Positions 48,504 through 59,000 of a stretch of 63,888 bases of DNA are shown here, one piece after another. Made by a program: the position numbers and the translations under genes. The notes beneath the pieces were generated by a model, which was not told where the DNA came from, ran no database searches, and was given only the letters and a program-made list of their open reading frames with translations. The DNA comes from Paulinella micropora (taxonomy: Eukaryota > Cercozoa > Imbricatea > Euglyphida). Each line of letters starts with the position of its first letter. Within the stretch, counting starts at the first letter, position 1. The stretch lies in the NCBI GenBank assembly GCA_009731375.1, contig BJOX01000069.1, positions 813,865-877,752 on the forward strand, in the 5' to 3' direction.

Positions 48504-49632
48504 ACATTGTGCAGAAAAAAGGCAAGTCGACCGTGTTCTTGATGTAGTAGATGCCGCTTGTTATGATAATCTTCATTATCCAGTGTGGACAGGCTCATCA
48601 TATGTTTTATGTAGGCGTCCAATTTGAGCCCGTACCTCTTGGATCGGTAGAAATCCCCACTTCCATCACCTGGGAATAATGGTGGAAACGCCTTAGATAA
48701 TAACAACAACGATTGCGGATCAGACCCATCCCACACCTGTAATGATAAACCATAACATACTAGGGTGGGCACCTGCTAGATGAAGGTTGTACAGATGAAC
48801 ATTGCATACCGGATTGAAGTTACCTGATCGCTGATAACATCCCCTTGGAGGTTCGGCCACCGTGCGGGACGCTCTGCAGTGCCAATGGCAAGCGGAGCGT
48901 CTCTGTCGTGCGCTGCAATGTGCTTCGCTAGTTCTTCTGTTTCATTTAGTGGCCCCTCACTGTTCGCTATGCATGAAGATGTCATCTCCGCGCCTGCAGT
49001 GGGAACACCTGCCGCTTCGGCATCGTCCTCCTCAACGTTTTCGTCCTCTTCTTCGATATCCTTCTGATGATCTGCGTCAGTTTCATCTTCGTTGCTATCG
49101 TCAAACAATGATTGTGGTGCTTGTTTCTGCTCTTTCCGAGGCTTGCCATCCGGTCCGGGGGCATGAATAGAGTCGATTAGCCCCTGACTCATTATCTCCT
49201 TACCTTGCCAATCCAAAGGAACATCTACGAATCCGTCCATCTCTTCTCGCTCTGATTCAGGTACGTTGTTACTGTCAGTCTGCTTCCCCAGCATGTGCAA
49301 TCGCACGAGATGCGCGCCCCCAAGTTCATCTTTGTTTAAGAGCAAGTCTTGCTGGCAGTGCGTGAACAGCTCGGTCAGCCACGGGTAGAGCTCATTTGTT
49401 CGTTGCCAATCCGGTCACACTGCGCTCTTGATTTCCTTTAGCACCGCTTTAAAATCCCGTTCCCGTCTGTACAGCCGCTGCTGTAGCAACCAGCGGAGGT
49501 TATTTGTTCGTCTATGAGCTCCTTCGATTGCTGCAGCTGTCGTTTGAGCCTGGCCGTAACTTCAGCGTTCCCGTCGCCCCCGCCTAGTCTTTGGGCGTGG
49601 AACTCCAGACTGTCCTTAAAGGTGAAGACCAC
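48504..49632 (-). pseudogene. Decayed Helitron-helicase-like protein fragment
   Basis: An exon from about 48740 to 48504 encodes SKAFPPLFPGDGSGDFYRS ... LDAYIKHMM ... GRLAFFLHN, the F-P-x-L-F-P-x-G-x-G-D-F ... Y-x-x-H-L ... F-F-x-x-N pattern seen just before or within the Helitron_like_N region of Helitron/PIF1-type proteins. The exon upstream (49345-48824) has an acidic linker and ends ISDQ|GTAACT, joining in phase. Further 5' the frame is broken by TGA (about 49420) and a frameshift. The Rep and helicase motifs proper are absent. Probably a captured, dead fragment. Confidence 0.6.
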
Positions 49633-50144
49633 TTTTGCCCTCCCTTCGCAGGCACTTTTGATTTCAAAATCAAGCTACTGCATACGGGAAGCAGCTCTTA
49701 ATAAGACAGGCCGCAGTGCCAAATAGTTCCTTTATCATAAGAAATAAACGCCGCTTTCCCTTGGCTGTGTGATAAGGCCGAAAATGATAAGTAAACAGCA
49801 GACCCAATTCTTTTGGCCATATCACGGGGCCGAAAGCTAACAAGGCAAAGAAGTGTCAAACATAGAATCCTCAGGCCTGAGTTTTACGGCAACCGGGGCT
49901 GCCAGAAACTGCCTTGGCGCGGGTACACAGATGCAAGTGTTGCCAACACTTTCTGAGNNNNNNNNNNNNNNNNNNNNNNNNNNNNNNNNNNNNNNNNNNN
50001 NNNNNNNNNNNNNNNNNNNNNNNNNNNNNNNNNNNNNNNNNNNNNNNNNNNNNNNNNNNNNNNNNNNNNNNNNNNNNNNNNNNNNNNNNNNNNNNNNNNN
50101 NNNNNGGATGTGCAGAAATGCATCAGCCATTGACAGAGAAGCAC

Positions 50145-50193
<49 letters not shown>

Positions 50194-50266
50194 GTTATAA
50201 TTATTATCATCATCATTATTATGTGTGTGTGTGTGTATGTGTTTGTATGTTATGTGTGTGCCTGTC

Positions 50267-50346
50267 AGACGGCGTTCGCTTGGCGGACTTGCAAGACCTG
50301 AGCTACGAGGCGGAGCTGCTGCAGGCTCGCTATCAGGACAAACAGG
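50267..50346 (+). CDS. Isolated GC-rich exon fragment
   Basis: CAG acceptor, 80 bp open as DGVRLADLQDLSYEAELL..., then a GTAGCG donor. It is flanked by (GT)n and (CT)n like the host genes' exons. Partner exons are not visible. It may be captured host sequence inside the TIR element. Confidence 0.4.
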
Positions 50347-50358
50347 TAGCGGATAGCG

Positions 50359-50401
<43 letters not shown>

Positions 50402-50423
50402 TTGTCTGTCTCTCTTCTCTCTC

Positions 50424-50465
<42 letters not shown>

Positions 50466-50598
50466 AAATCAAGTATCAACGCTCTGTGTATTTCTTTATA
50501 TATATATATATATATATAATATATATAATAAATTAGAGGAACAAAAAAAAAGTCGGGGTGTGTGCCCAAGCGCACGGTAGTCTAATTGGAACTTTGCT

Positions 50599-50848
50599 TC
50601 AGCCCGCTACGGCGCAGGTCTCCCGGCTTATTTTCATAGGCAGGTCAGTAACATGTTGCCAGACATTATGGTGCTCGTCGTAGCGCTCTACGCTTGCAAG
50701 CGATTTGCCTTGACCATCGGAGCCCCCCAGCACGTACAGTTCCCCGTTGAGCACGGCCGCGACCGAGTCCTCACGTCCCTGACGCAGCGGCGCGACTTCC
50801 TCACAGACGTCCAGGGCGGGGTCATAGCGCTCGACAGAAGCTAGCACC
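50599..50848 (-). pseudogene. Kelch-repeat gene fragment
   Basis: Encodes about 1.7 Kelch blades: LASVERYDPALDVCEEV, then GELYVLGGSDG and a second LASVERYDEHHNVWQHV, DLPMKISRETCAVAG, then TGA. The doublet Gly after a hydrophobic strand and the spaced Tyr and Trp are the Kelch signature. Kelch propellers need five to seven blades, so this cannot fold alone. GC-rich, unlike the surrounding TIR sequence, consistent with gene capture. Confidence 0.75.
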
Positions 50849-51086
50849 CACATAACTGGTAAATAAATCGTACATAAATTGGACAGTTTGAGTGCGATAG
50901 AGGTTTGCATGAAGGCGAGTAGTCTTCCCAGCTTTGACTTCCTCCTGAAACTTCTTGTCGGTGCGTAGAGTATCCGTACGAGAGCCCAGGATGGGGTATG
51001 GGTCCAGACAACGTCGTTTTAGGGTCACACCCTACCTACAGAGTGGAGAACGCCTCCTCCACTGCACATCGCCCTCTCCAACTGCT

Positions 51087-51238
51087 GCTCTGCGTTCTGG
51101 TTTGCTCCTGGCACGTCTTCATGTGGAATCAATTGGGTCACGACGACCCAGTATCGAAATTCGCTCTGCGTTCTGGTTTGCTCCTGGCACGTCTCCATGT
51201 GGAATCAATCGGGTCACGACGACCCAGTATCGAAATTC
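51087..51238. repeat. 76-bp tandem duplication
   Basis: Two near-identical copies (GCTCTGCGTTCTGGTTTGCT to AGTATCGAAATTC) inside the element, differing at a few positions. Confidence 0.9.
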
Positions 51239-51350
51239 AACGAGCACAAACGACAAAACCAGACACATAATGTGTTGGTTGACTGCATAGTGTGTATGAG
51301 GGCAGAGGAGCGACACAAAAATGCAACGGCAGGTGAAAAATCTGTCGAAA

Positions 51351-52142
51351 CATATGTGTTTTTGGTTACCTCTGTCCTAATACGTTGTTGTATAGCCACT
51401 CCTGAAGGAGAGTGTCTTTCAAAATCGATCTGTCGACAGAACACACCAAACTCTGTGTGTGTAGTTTTCACTTGGAAGGAAAAAATTCGAATAGTGAGTT
51501 TGTATATAACTCTTCAAGTAGGCAGATACAACGAACTCTTATTAAGAACACTATGGCTGCATTGAGTCCTGACTCTGTGAGAGCAAGTGAAATAGCAGTA
51601 AATAGTAGAGAGGTCACTTCGTTTATTTACGTAATTTCGAACTCTTTGCAGGCTTGGATGCAACTTACGATCGAGAGTGAAACGTAGATTGTGAGGTCTC
51701 CAGTTCTCAAATTGATAGTGTCTTTTTGTTTTTAGTTAACAGTCATAAACGGGTAGTGTCGGGTTGATAAACTTGAAAACCAAACTGATTTGGGAGGCCT
51801 AGGCGAAAATCAGTGACTGGGAACAGCGAAAATGACAGTCAAAGATTGCGTTTCCGTCCCTTGTCCACAAATTTACCTTAACATGCGTGTTTCACTGGAA
51901 ATCGGGGGAAAAGGTAATCTTAAGTGGAAAACTTGAAAGGCAATGGTTGATCTTTTGTAAAAAGATCATCTTTGACTTAATCTTTTGAAATCACTTCTGA
52001 ACGGAATTGCCAGAAAACTAGTTAGTGAAGTCGAAACGTCCGAGACGGTGCAGAGGACTCGGAATCTAATGAATCTGTCAAAAAGAGTGCATTATCAACA
52101 GGTGGTAAAGGTTTTGACTGGTCGTTAAGGTGCTCAGTCTGA
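51351..52142 (-). repeat. Right long TIR
   Basis: Inverted partner of 47663-48425. Its inner-central part also forms a second palindrome with 52150-52366. Confidence 0.8.
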
Positions 52143-52366
52143 TAGCACGAAATTTCGACTTCACTAACTAGTTTTCGATTCCGTTCAGAAATAATTTCAA
52201 ACGATTAAGTCAAAGTTCATTGTTTTTTTCACACTCAATTATATACCTTTTCCCACTATTTCCAGTAACTTGAAACACGCACGTTACGGTAAATTTGTGG
52301 ACAAGGGACTCGTGACTCGGCGGAAAAAATAATATTTGCCCCGACTGTCATTTTCGCCGTTCCCAG

Positions 52367-52603
52367 TGTAGGCATCACCCCCCGGATAGCTGGTAAAAAA
52401 TACCTTTTCCTGGTGACAGGTGCACCAGCTTGTTTTTCAGTATTATTTGTCCGGATTGGACCTGATGCCATTTTATTCCTGGTCTGTTGCCGTTTTCCTT
52501 TTTGGCTTCACTGAGCTAATACAACGAGACATCATTCTCATTCTTGAGGACTGTGTTTGGTTGTATTACCGACTTTTTACGAGCTATCGTTGGGGGCATT
52601 ACA
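52367..52603 (+). repeat. 5' LTR
   Basis: 237 bp, TG...CA. Differs from the 3' LTR at about 52388 (T for C) and near 52573 (T for C). Confidence 0.95.
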
Positions 52604-52605
52604 TT

Positions 52606-52622
52606 TGGAGTCCACATCACTA
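52606..52622 (+). other. Primer binding site (putative)
   Basis: TGGAGTCC two bases after the LTR end matches the complement of a tRNA 3' terminus (...GGACTCCA). The specific tRNA cannot be named. Confidence 0.6.
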
Positions 52623-53389
52623 GGGTGATTTCTTTCTGCTTTGCCACACAGGCAACAGAGTGAATTTTCACTGACCTGTCTCACACGGGGACGTCAGACG
52701 AAAACAAATACTCCAACACAGCTCCCTCATAACTCTTTCACAAAACAAATAATTTGATTGGTCTCAAGCAGGTGTCTCGTACCCTCTAGCCCAATCAGTA
52801 TCTGTGTGCTCACAAGGAGACATCAGATACAAACTCTCTGTCGTTCTTGCTGTTCTCACACAGAGACCAAGAAGAAGGAGGTGGACAGAAGAGTGAAGGA
52901 ACACACACAAAACACAAACAAGCATAGGGACAGGAGCACAACACTCTACCCTTCTAGTTTGTGCATTTATCTGCATTATCTCACACATACGTCAGAGTAT
53001 TTTTGCAAATCTCTGATCGTTTTCTAAAGGTAGGTCTGAGAACCTATCCGACCGACTGTCGACTTCTCAAGGAGAGCTTTTCTAGCTTCTCTATTACTAT
53101 CTGTGTGTAGGTCCAAGTGCCTCATACTAGATACAATATAGAAAAGAAGGAGGAGAAAGTAATCTGAGTAAGGAGAACAAGAAATCGGAGAAAGTCTCAA
53201 AGACTATTTTTCTCAAACAAAAACAAACATACAAACAGTGTTTCATAGAGGACAGGGAATCTTATCCTACCCTCTCTATTAGTTTCTCTCTTCACTAGTC
53301 AATCGACTGAAGGAGGAACAGAACACAAACGAACAAAAACCAAACATAGGAGCTGACACTGTCCTCCTGTTGATCACTACTACGACATC

Positions 53390-56089
53390 ATGTCGACAGA
53401 GACCGCCGAAGTGAGTGAATTCTCGGAGGCAGATCAAAGAAGAGAAGAAGAAGAAGAAGGAGGAGGAGGAGGAGGAAGAGGATTGAATGAAGGAGGAGGA
53501 GGAGGATTGAATGAAGGAGGAGGAGATGAAGGAGTAGGAGGAGGAGTAGAAGAGGGCTGGGATGATGAAGGAAGATATGGAGGAGACGAAGATGAAGGAG
53601 GATTTGAACAAGAAGAGACGGGAGGAGGAGGAGCATATGGTAATCCCTTACCACCTGCCTACACGGGAGGAGGAGGACGAAAAATGATCGACTTGATTCA
53701 TAGTGATGGAGAGGAGATCACAGTGGAGGAACAACAGTGGGTGCAAGACCACTATGACCTCACTAAAAAAGAGTTTGATAACAAGATGGGGGTAGAGAAG
53801 GATACCTATGTGTGGATCCCTCAGGATCAAAGAAGAGAGAAAAGTCGTGCTAAAAAGGATGTCTATATCCTATTATCAAACACAGCACAGCTCCTCGGCA
53901 AACTGGTCTCTGATCCAGAAGAGAGAAAGAAGATACAGCATATCAAGTTTGGGGACACACACACCCACCTTGAATTACTCGATGCTATCTTTGGGGTGTA
54001 CACTCAAACCCTGATTTGGGAACGTACATACGGCCCACGATGTGAGGGTTACCTCCAGTACACAAACCCAAGAGCAACGGCCAGATTCCTCGCGACTGGT
54101 CAGGAGGCAGTCGATGTAACAAAAATGAAGACCAATCTGGGTTCGAAAAACTCGAGTGGCATATTTCATTTTTTTACAATGGAAATAAAGGCCTTGGAGG
54201 AGGGGAAGGCAGAGATGGAAAAAAGCATTAAGGCAGCAGGAGAAACTCATCCTGTGATTGATGAGTTAGAGAAGACCGACAGAGTTCTGACCAAGATCAG
54301 ACTGTTGATGGGTGCGTTACTGCACAAGGAGGCATGGAAGAGATGGATTCCTACCAAGGATCACTCTGTCCTTAAATCACTTAGTAACGCACCACCGGTC
54401 GCCAACAAAGCAGGTGTTGACCAATATGTGGAGAAATATAATTTTCTCAGATCTGCTTCTGAATTGGTGGCCTTTATCACTCATGCTCAAAAGCTGGTGA
54501 TATCTGAGAAGAAGAAGGCGAAAGAGAATGAGGAGTTCGAGAAGACGATGAGACTGGAAAGAATGAAAGCAAAAGTGAGTGGTGCAAAGACACACCCTCC
54601 GACATATTTGACCCCACCAGCTCCTGCCCCACCAGCCCCTGCACCCTCGGGCTCAACTACGGTGGTGGTCACAAACACGGAGAAGAAGGACAGACAGAAC
54701 ATCATAAATGCCTTCAAGGGGAAGAAAGGAGGAGTGGCAAGTCTCATGCTATATGCCAAGACGAGCTCAGACAAAGACTCTGATGCTTCGCTTTTGAGCA
54801 AGCTCAAAGAGATCAATGCCTGCATGAAGGCTTTTCCTTGCGACGAAACGCAGGAATACGAGGCCCTTGTTACTGTTTTTGACCAATCTCTAGTCTCGGA
54901 GGGATTTGATCTGACACAGTACAAGTTTTTGAGAAAGAAGGAGGAGATTAAGAGAAACAATGCAACAGGCCTAGACGCTCAGTGTGAACTGGCGGTGGCC
55001 ACACTCATTTCATATTTTCAATCTCATGGATACCAGCATCTCTGCACTGGTACTCTCATAGGATTTGAAATCTTTGAGACAGTGGCGATGAGTTTGAGGA
55101 GTGCTGTTGGCTTGGCGGCGACCCTTACGGAGGTAGTTTCCTCCTATGGGCTATTCTATGGCCGCAAGTCGATCATCCTCTATTTCTTTTCGGCGTTACA
55201 CACAGTTAACCCGAGTAAGCTTACTCAGCTCATACAACAATGCTCGACGTTTAGCTCAGTGAAGTCCAAGAACTTCCTCGAGACACACGTGTTCGAAAAT
55301 ACGGTTCAAAGCGTTGCTCCGTCAGCACTGTTTCAAGAAGTGATGAGTGCATGCTCAAACATGGACTCGCTCACGGAGGCACATACGGCACAGGCAGGCG
55401 GTGTACCTGTTGGCGCACAAGCCACGTACACAAACAGAGTTGCCGGTTGGAAGAGACAGAGAGAGCCAGACCTGAAGACCGCATGTTGGAGGTGGTTCGC
55501 GGGCTTGCAGTGTAAGGCACAGATGGAGAACAGAGACTGCTCTTTCAATCATGATAGGCAGAACCCAACAGCAAGGGCAAATTTTCTGAGCAGGACGGAA
55601 GGCAAGGAACCGGGCCTTTTCAATATGCTTCAGATTGCCGCTGTGAACGAAGGTTGGTATGCCAATATGTGTGATGATGAGGAGTTACGAGAGGCAATCA
55701 TTACCTACATGAAGAGGATGAAGGAGAAGAAGGAGGAAAGGGAGAGACAAAAGAACTTAAAGGCCTCTCAAAGAGGACGAGAAGGAGGAGGAGGAGCAGG
55801 AGGAGGAGGAGGAGGAGGAGGAGGAGGAGGACGAGGACGAGGAACATGGAGAGGAGCCTCGAGGTGGCAGGGAACCCCTCAGAGAGGAAGAGGAGGAGGT
55901 CGGGGATATACCCCTTATGGAGGGAGAGCTGTTCGAGCTCCAGCCCCCCCACCCAGAGGAGGAGGAGGCTCGTGGGCAAGCTCCAACCCGAATTTCGGTC
56001 GAGCTCAGGCCTACAACACTGCCTCGGAGACCGATACGTCATCCTACCCGGACACTACTCAAGGTAATCGTTTCGAGGTGGTGGAATGA
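53390..56089 (+). CDS. gag: Gag polyprotein with CCCH finger and RGG-rich tail
   Basis: 899 aa from ATG to TGA. The N terminus is Glu/Gly-rich, and the middle is helical and probably capsid (for example WIPTKDHSVLKSL, and a Pro-rich hinge PAPAPPAPAPSG). Near residue 700 is a CCCH-type finger: C-W-x6-Q-C, eight residues, C-S-F-N-H. This takes the place of the CCHC knuckles usual in retroelement nucleocapsids. The C terminus is a long Gly tract and RGRG/RGGG RNA-binding region. Gag would package element RNA into cytoplasmic particles. The 5' leader between the primer site and ATG is about 770 bp. Confidence 0.85.
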   Translation: MSTETAEVSEFSEADQRREEEEEGGGGGGRGLNEGGGGGLNEGGGDEGVGGGVEEGWDDEGRYGGDEDEGGFEQEETGGGGAYGNPLPPAYTGGGGRKMIDLIHSDGEEITVEEQQWVQDHYDLTKKEFDNKMGVEKDTYVWIPQDQRREKSRAKKDVYILLSNTAQLLGKLVSDPEERKKIQHIKFGDTHTHLELLDAIFGVYTQTLIWERTYGPRCEGYLQYTNPRATARFLATGQEAVDVTKMKTNLGSKNSSGIFHFFTMEIKALEEGKAEMEKSIKAAGETHPVIDELEKTDRVLTKIRLLMGALLHKEAWKRWIPTKDHSVLKSLSNAPPVANKAGVDQYVEKYNFLRSASELVAFITHAQKLVISEKKKAKENEEFEKTMRLERMKAKVSGAKTHPPTYLTPPAPAPPAPAPSGSTTVVVTNTEKKDRQNIINAFKGKKGGVASLMLYAKTSSDKDSDASLLSKLKEINACMKAFPCDETQEYEALVTVFDQSLVSEGFDLTQYKFLRKKEEIKRNNATGLDAQCELAVATLISYFQSHGYQHLCTGTLIGFEIFETVAMSLRSAVGLAATLTEVVSSYGLFYGRKSIILYFFSALHTVNPSKLTQLIQQCSTFSSVKSKNFLETHVFENTVQSVAPSALFQEVMSACSNMDSLTEAHTAQAGGVPVGAQATYTNRVAGWKRQREPDLKTACWRWFAGLQCKAQMENRDCSFNHDRQNPTARANFLSRTEGKEPGLFNMLQIAAVNEGWYANMCDDEELREAIITYMKRMKEKKEERERQKNLKASQRGREGGGGAGGGGGGGGGGGRGRGTWRGASRWQGTPQRGRGGGRGYTPYGGRAVRAPAPPPRGGGGSWASSNPNFGRAQAYNTASETDTSSYPDTTQGNRFEVVE
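56087..56089 (+). promoter_or_regulatory. Single in-frame UGA between gag and pol
   Basis: Gag and pol are in the same frame. After TGA-CTG there is no further stop, and no ATG until well inside pol. UGA followed by C is a known leaky context. Expression of pol by stop-codon readthrough is therefore likely (inference). Confidence 0.7.
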
Positions 56090-59000
56090 CTGGAGGGGGA
56101 AGAAGAGAGGAAGGAGAAGACTGTGAAGTTTAACCCTAAAGTCACAGTGCTTTCTAATGCTGTTGTGCAGACTGGGCCAACGCTTCCTCTATGTGAAAAC
56201 AAAGATGTGGGTACACAGAGACTGCAGCCCCAAGGTAGTCTCATACCCGTTCATACAGCACGGTTACCAATGATAACTGATGCAAATAGGAAGGCGAGAC
56301 TTGCGATGGAGGCGAGGAGGCCAATGGCAGACGTATCGCCTCGGCCAAGCAAACAACCACGAACAGACTCAATGTCTACGGTCGCGGCGGGTGGCGAGCA
56401 AAAAGACAATGTGTGTACTCAAGTACCACAAGACAATGTCGCTCAAATAGTAAACGCACCAGTACCGCAGAATAATAAAAATGTTAATGAGGTGAAGCAG
56501 GAGGAGAAGAAGGAGGAGTTGAAAAACTTAGAGACAAGACTCCAAAATTTGGAACGTAAAGTTCTTGTTCTCGCAGCCAATATACACAGGCCCGATGCTC
56601 TGTGTTATACGGAACTTTATTGTGAAACATTGAAGACAATATTAAAAGTTGGTAATGATACGATGGCGAATATTAATATTGTCGGCAGGAAGTTTTTTAA
56701 TCGATACCGGGACTGGGTGGACGGAAATATGAAAAAGTCAACGGGCACTCTCAAAGGAGTGAGCAGCCGGACGGATATCACGGGAATCATCACACTGACC
56801 TTTAAATTGAAATCCGCACGAGTATACCGTATGGACCTCTATGTCGTCCCCGGTTACCACGGGTCAATATTACTATCGTATGACCAATTGGCTACGATGG
56901 GGGCTGTGATTGATTGCGCCGCACGGCGAGTGATATATGGAGTAAAAAGAGGAGAAGAGAACGATATTGATCCCTTCAACGCTACTGACTCTTATGAGGC
57001 TTATGAGCTGAGTCTAGCGACGGATCACAAAAAGATGGCCATCGCACATGAGGCACTTGAGGTGTACGTTCACCCCCATGTCGTAAGACCGGATGAACTG
57101 TCCTGGACCGACAATTGGGAATCCCAAGTGTGCACTGTCACAGTTCCGACATGCCATTGGGACAAAAAGTCTATTGATGACTTAATCGAGAAGCGAAAGG
57201 AGGAGATTATATGTGTCGCACAAAGAAGCCCGTCGTTGGCGAGATTCGCGGAAGGAGTAGGAACAGATGTCCATATTACTAACGGATACTGTTTCCATGC
57301 GAAAGTAGGAGAAGAAAAAAGGGAGGCGTTTGTACCAAGGAGAACGGGGCGAATCCCGGATACTCCACCAGAAACTATTAAAAGTTTTATTACTGATTTC
57401 TGGGGTGACGAGCCCACGTGGCCGCGTTCACTGTCTGAAGTGAAGAAATGCTTACGGACTTTATTCGAAAATAATAAGCCGTATACTATTATCCTGCCAT
57501 ATAATGAGAAGGCGATATGGGCGCAGGAAATAAGGGACCGGCTTATTGATCATCCTATACCGGTACCCTCTCGCAAGCAACAGCTAGTGGTGGCTTGTCG
57601 TATGGGAACTCGTGAGCAGAGCAGTGCATACAAGCGGAAGCTCAGAGACCTCGACAAGTTGAAATTGATACCGCAAGCATTCACATGCTTTGATGGTTTT
57701 TACACCCGTAAAGCTCCTTTGCAATACGCGAGACTCATTGACATGCTGGTGGAGCTCGGTAAAGATGATGAGCCGGACACGGTCACGTATGAAAAGACGG
57801 GCCTAGATGATGTCTCGGAAGAGGACTTAGGCTTGGAGGAGGACAGAGAACCCCTCAAGCAACATAAGCAGATGTCTGATGAAGATTTTCAAGAGGCGGC
57901 GCGGAAAATATTGGAAGAAGGAGTAGGCACGGAGAAGGAGAAGGAGCTTTTAAAAGCCAAATTAGAGGCGAACAAGGAAATTTTTGACCCTCCACATGCA
58001 GGTGGTGTCAAGCCTGAAGATTTCACTGCGGTTATTTACAAAATACCGGGTGCGGAGCCGTCACCGGCACCACGAAGGGCGAATTTGAGTATACATGAGG
58101 CGAAGATAGCGGAGGAGCTAGCAAGACAGCTGCTCAATGAGGACTTTATTGAGAGATCAACATCTCCAATAGTCTCACAACCGAGAATAGTGCCGAAGCC
58201 AGGAGGAGAATGGCGCCTGACAGTTAACTATGCTCGTGTTAACAAGGTGCTGGAGGAAGAGAGAAATCCTCTCCCGACATTAGAAGAAGGAAGGAGAGTA
58301 CTGCGGAATGCAAAATTCTATTCGGTCATTGACCTTAAGAATGGCTTCTGGCAGATACCACTGGAGGAAAAGTCCAGATGGCTGACGGCGTTTGTGGTGG
58401 GTATGGAAATATACCAATGGAAAGTGCTTCCGATGGGCCTCAAGCAAGCCCCAGGACTTTTCCAGAAGGCGATGCAGAAGATGTTGAGCAGTCAGTACGA
58501 TGATTTGTCTGACGGTGGCTTTATGAGAAGGCGGGGACAGAAGGCGGGAGAATATGCATTTTGCTATATCGATGACATTATCGTATACTCTAACACAATG
58601 GAGGAGCATATCGATCATTTGTCCGATATATTCAGGCGCATCGGAGCTTTTGGCCTGAAGTGCAATCTAAAGAAGTGTCAACTTGCCAAGACGAGTGTGA
58701 CATACTTAGGGTACGAGATCTCCCATAATCGAGTCTCGATATCCAAAGAGAAGAGGGAGGAGATTATGAATCGACCGATACCGAAGAACCGCACTGAATT
58801 GCACTCATTCCTTGCGATGGCGCAATACTATAGCCAGTTTATACCCGATTGGGGTGCAACACGGGCTAAAGTGGAGAAAATGATAGATTTTGGAGACTTT
58901 GAGAAGTGGGACGAAGAGGCTTTGCAAGCGTTTCATGCGCTCAAAGATCTCATTTACAAAGACCCGAAAGACGGAGGACTGGTGTTAACGATGCCCGACT

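Larger units (their letters stand above)
47663..52142. mobile_element. 4.5-kb non-autonomous element with ~770-bp TIRs
   Basis: Long inverted repeats 47663-48425 and 51351-52142 start TCAGACTGAGCAC and end GTGCTCAGTCTGA, each flanked by TA. They align over their length with frequent small differences, sharing CGTTTCGACTTCACTAA, CTGTCGACAGATCGATTT and AAAAACACATAT. No transposase is seen. The interior holds a decayed Helitron-helicase-like gene, an isolated exon and a Kelch fragment, so it looks like a gene-capturing element. The 148-N gap (49958-50105) hides part of it. Confidence 0.7.
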
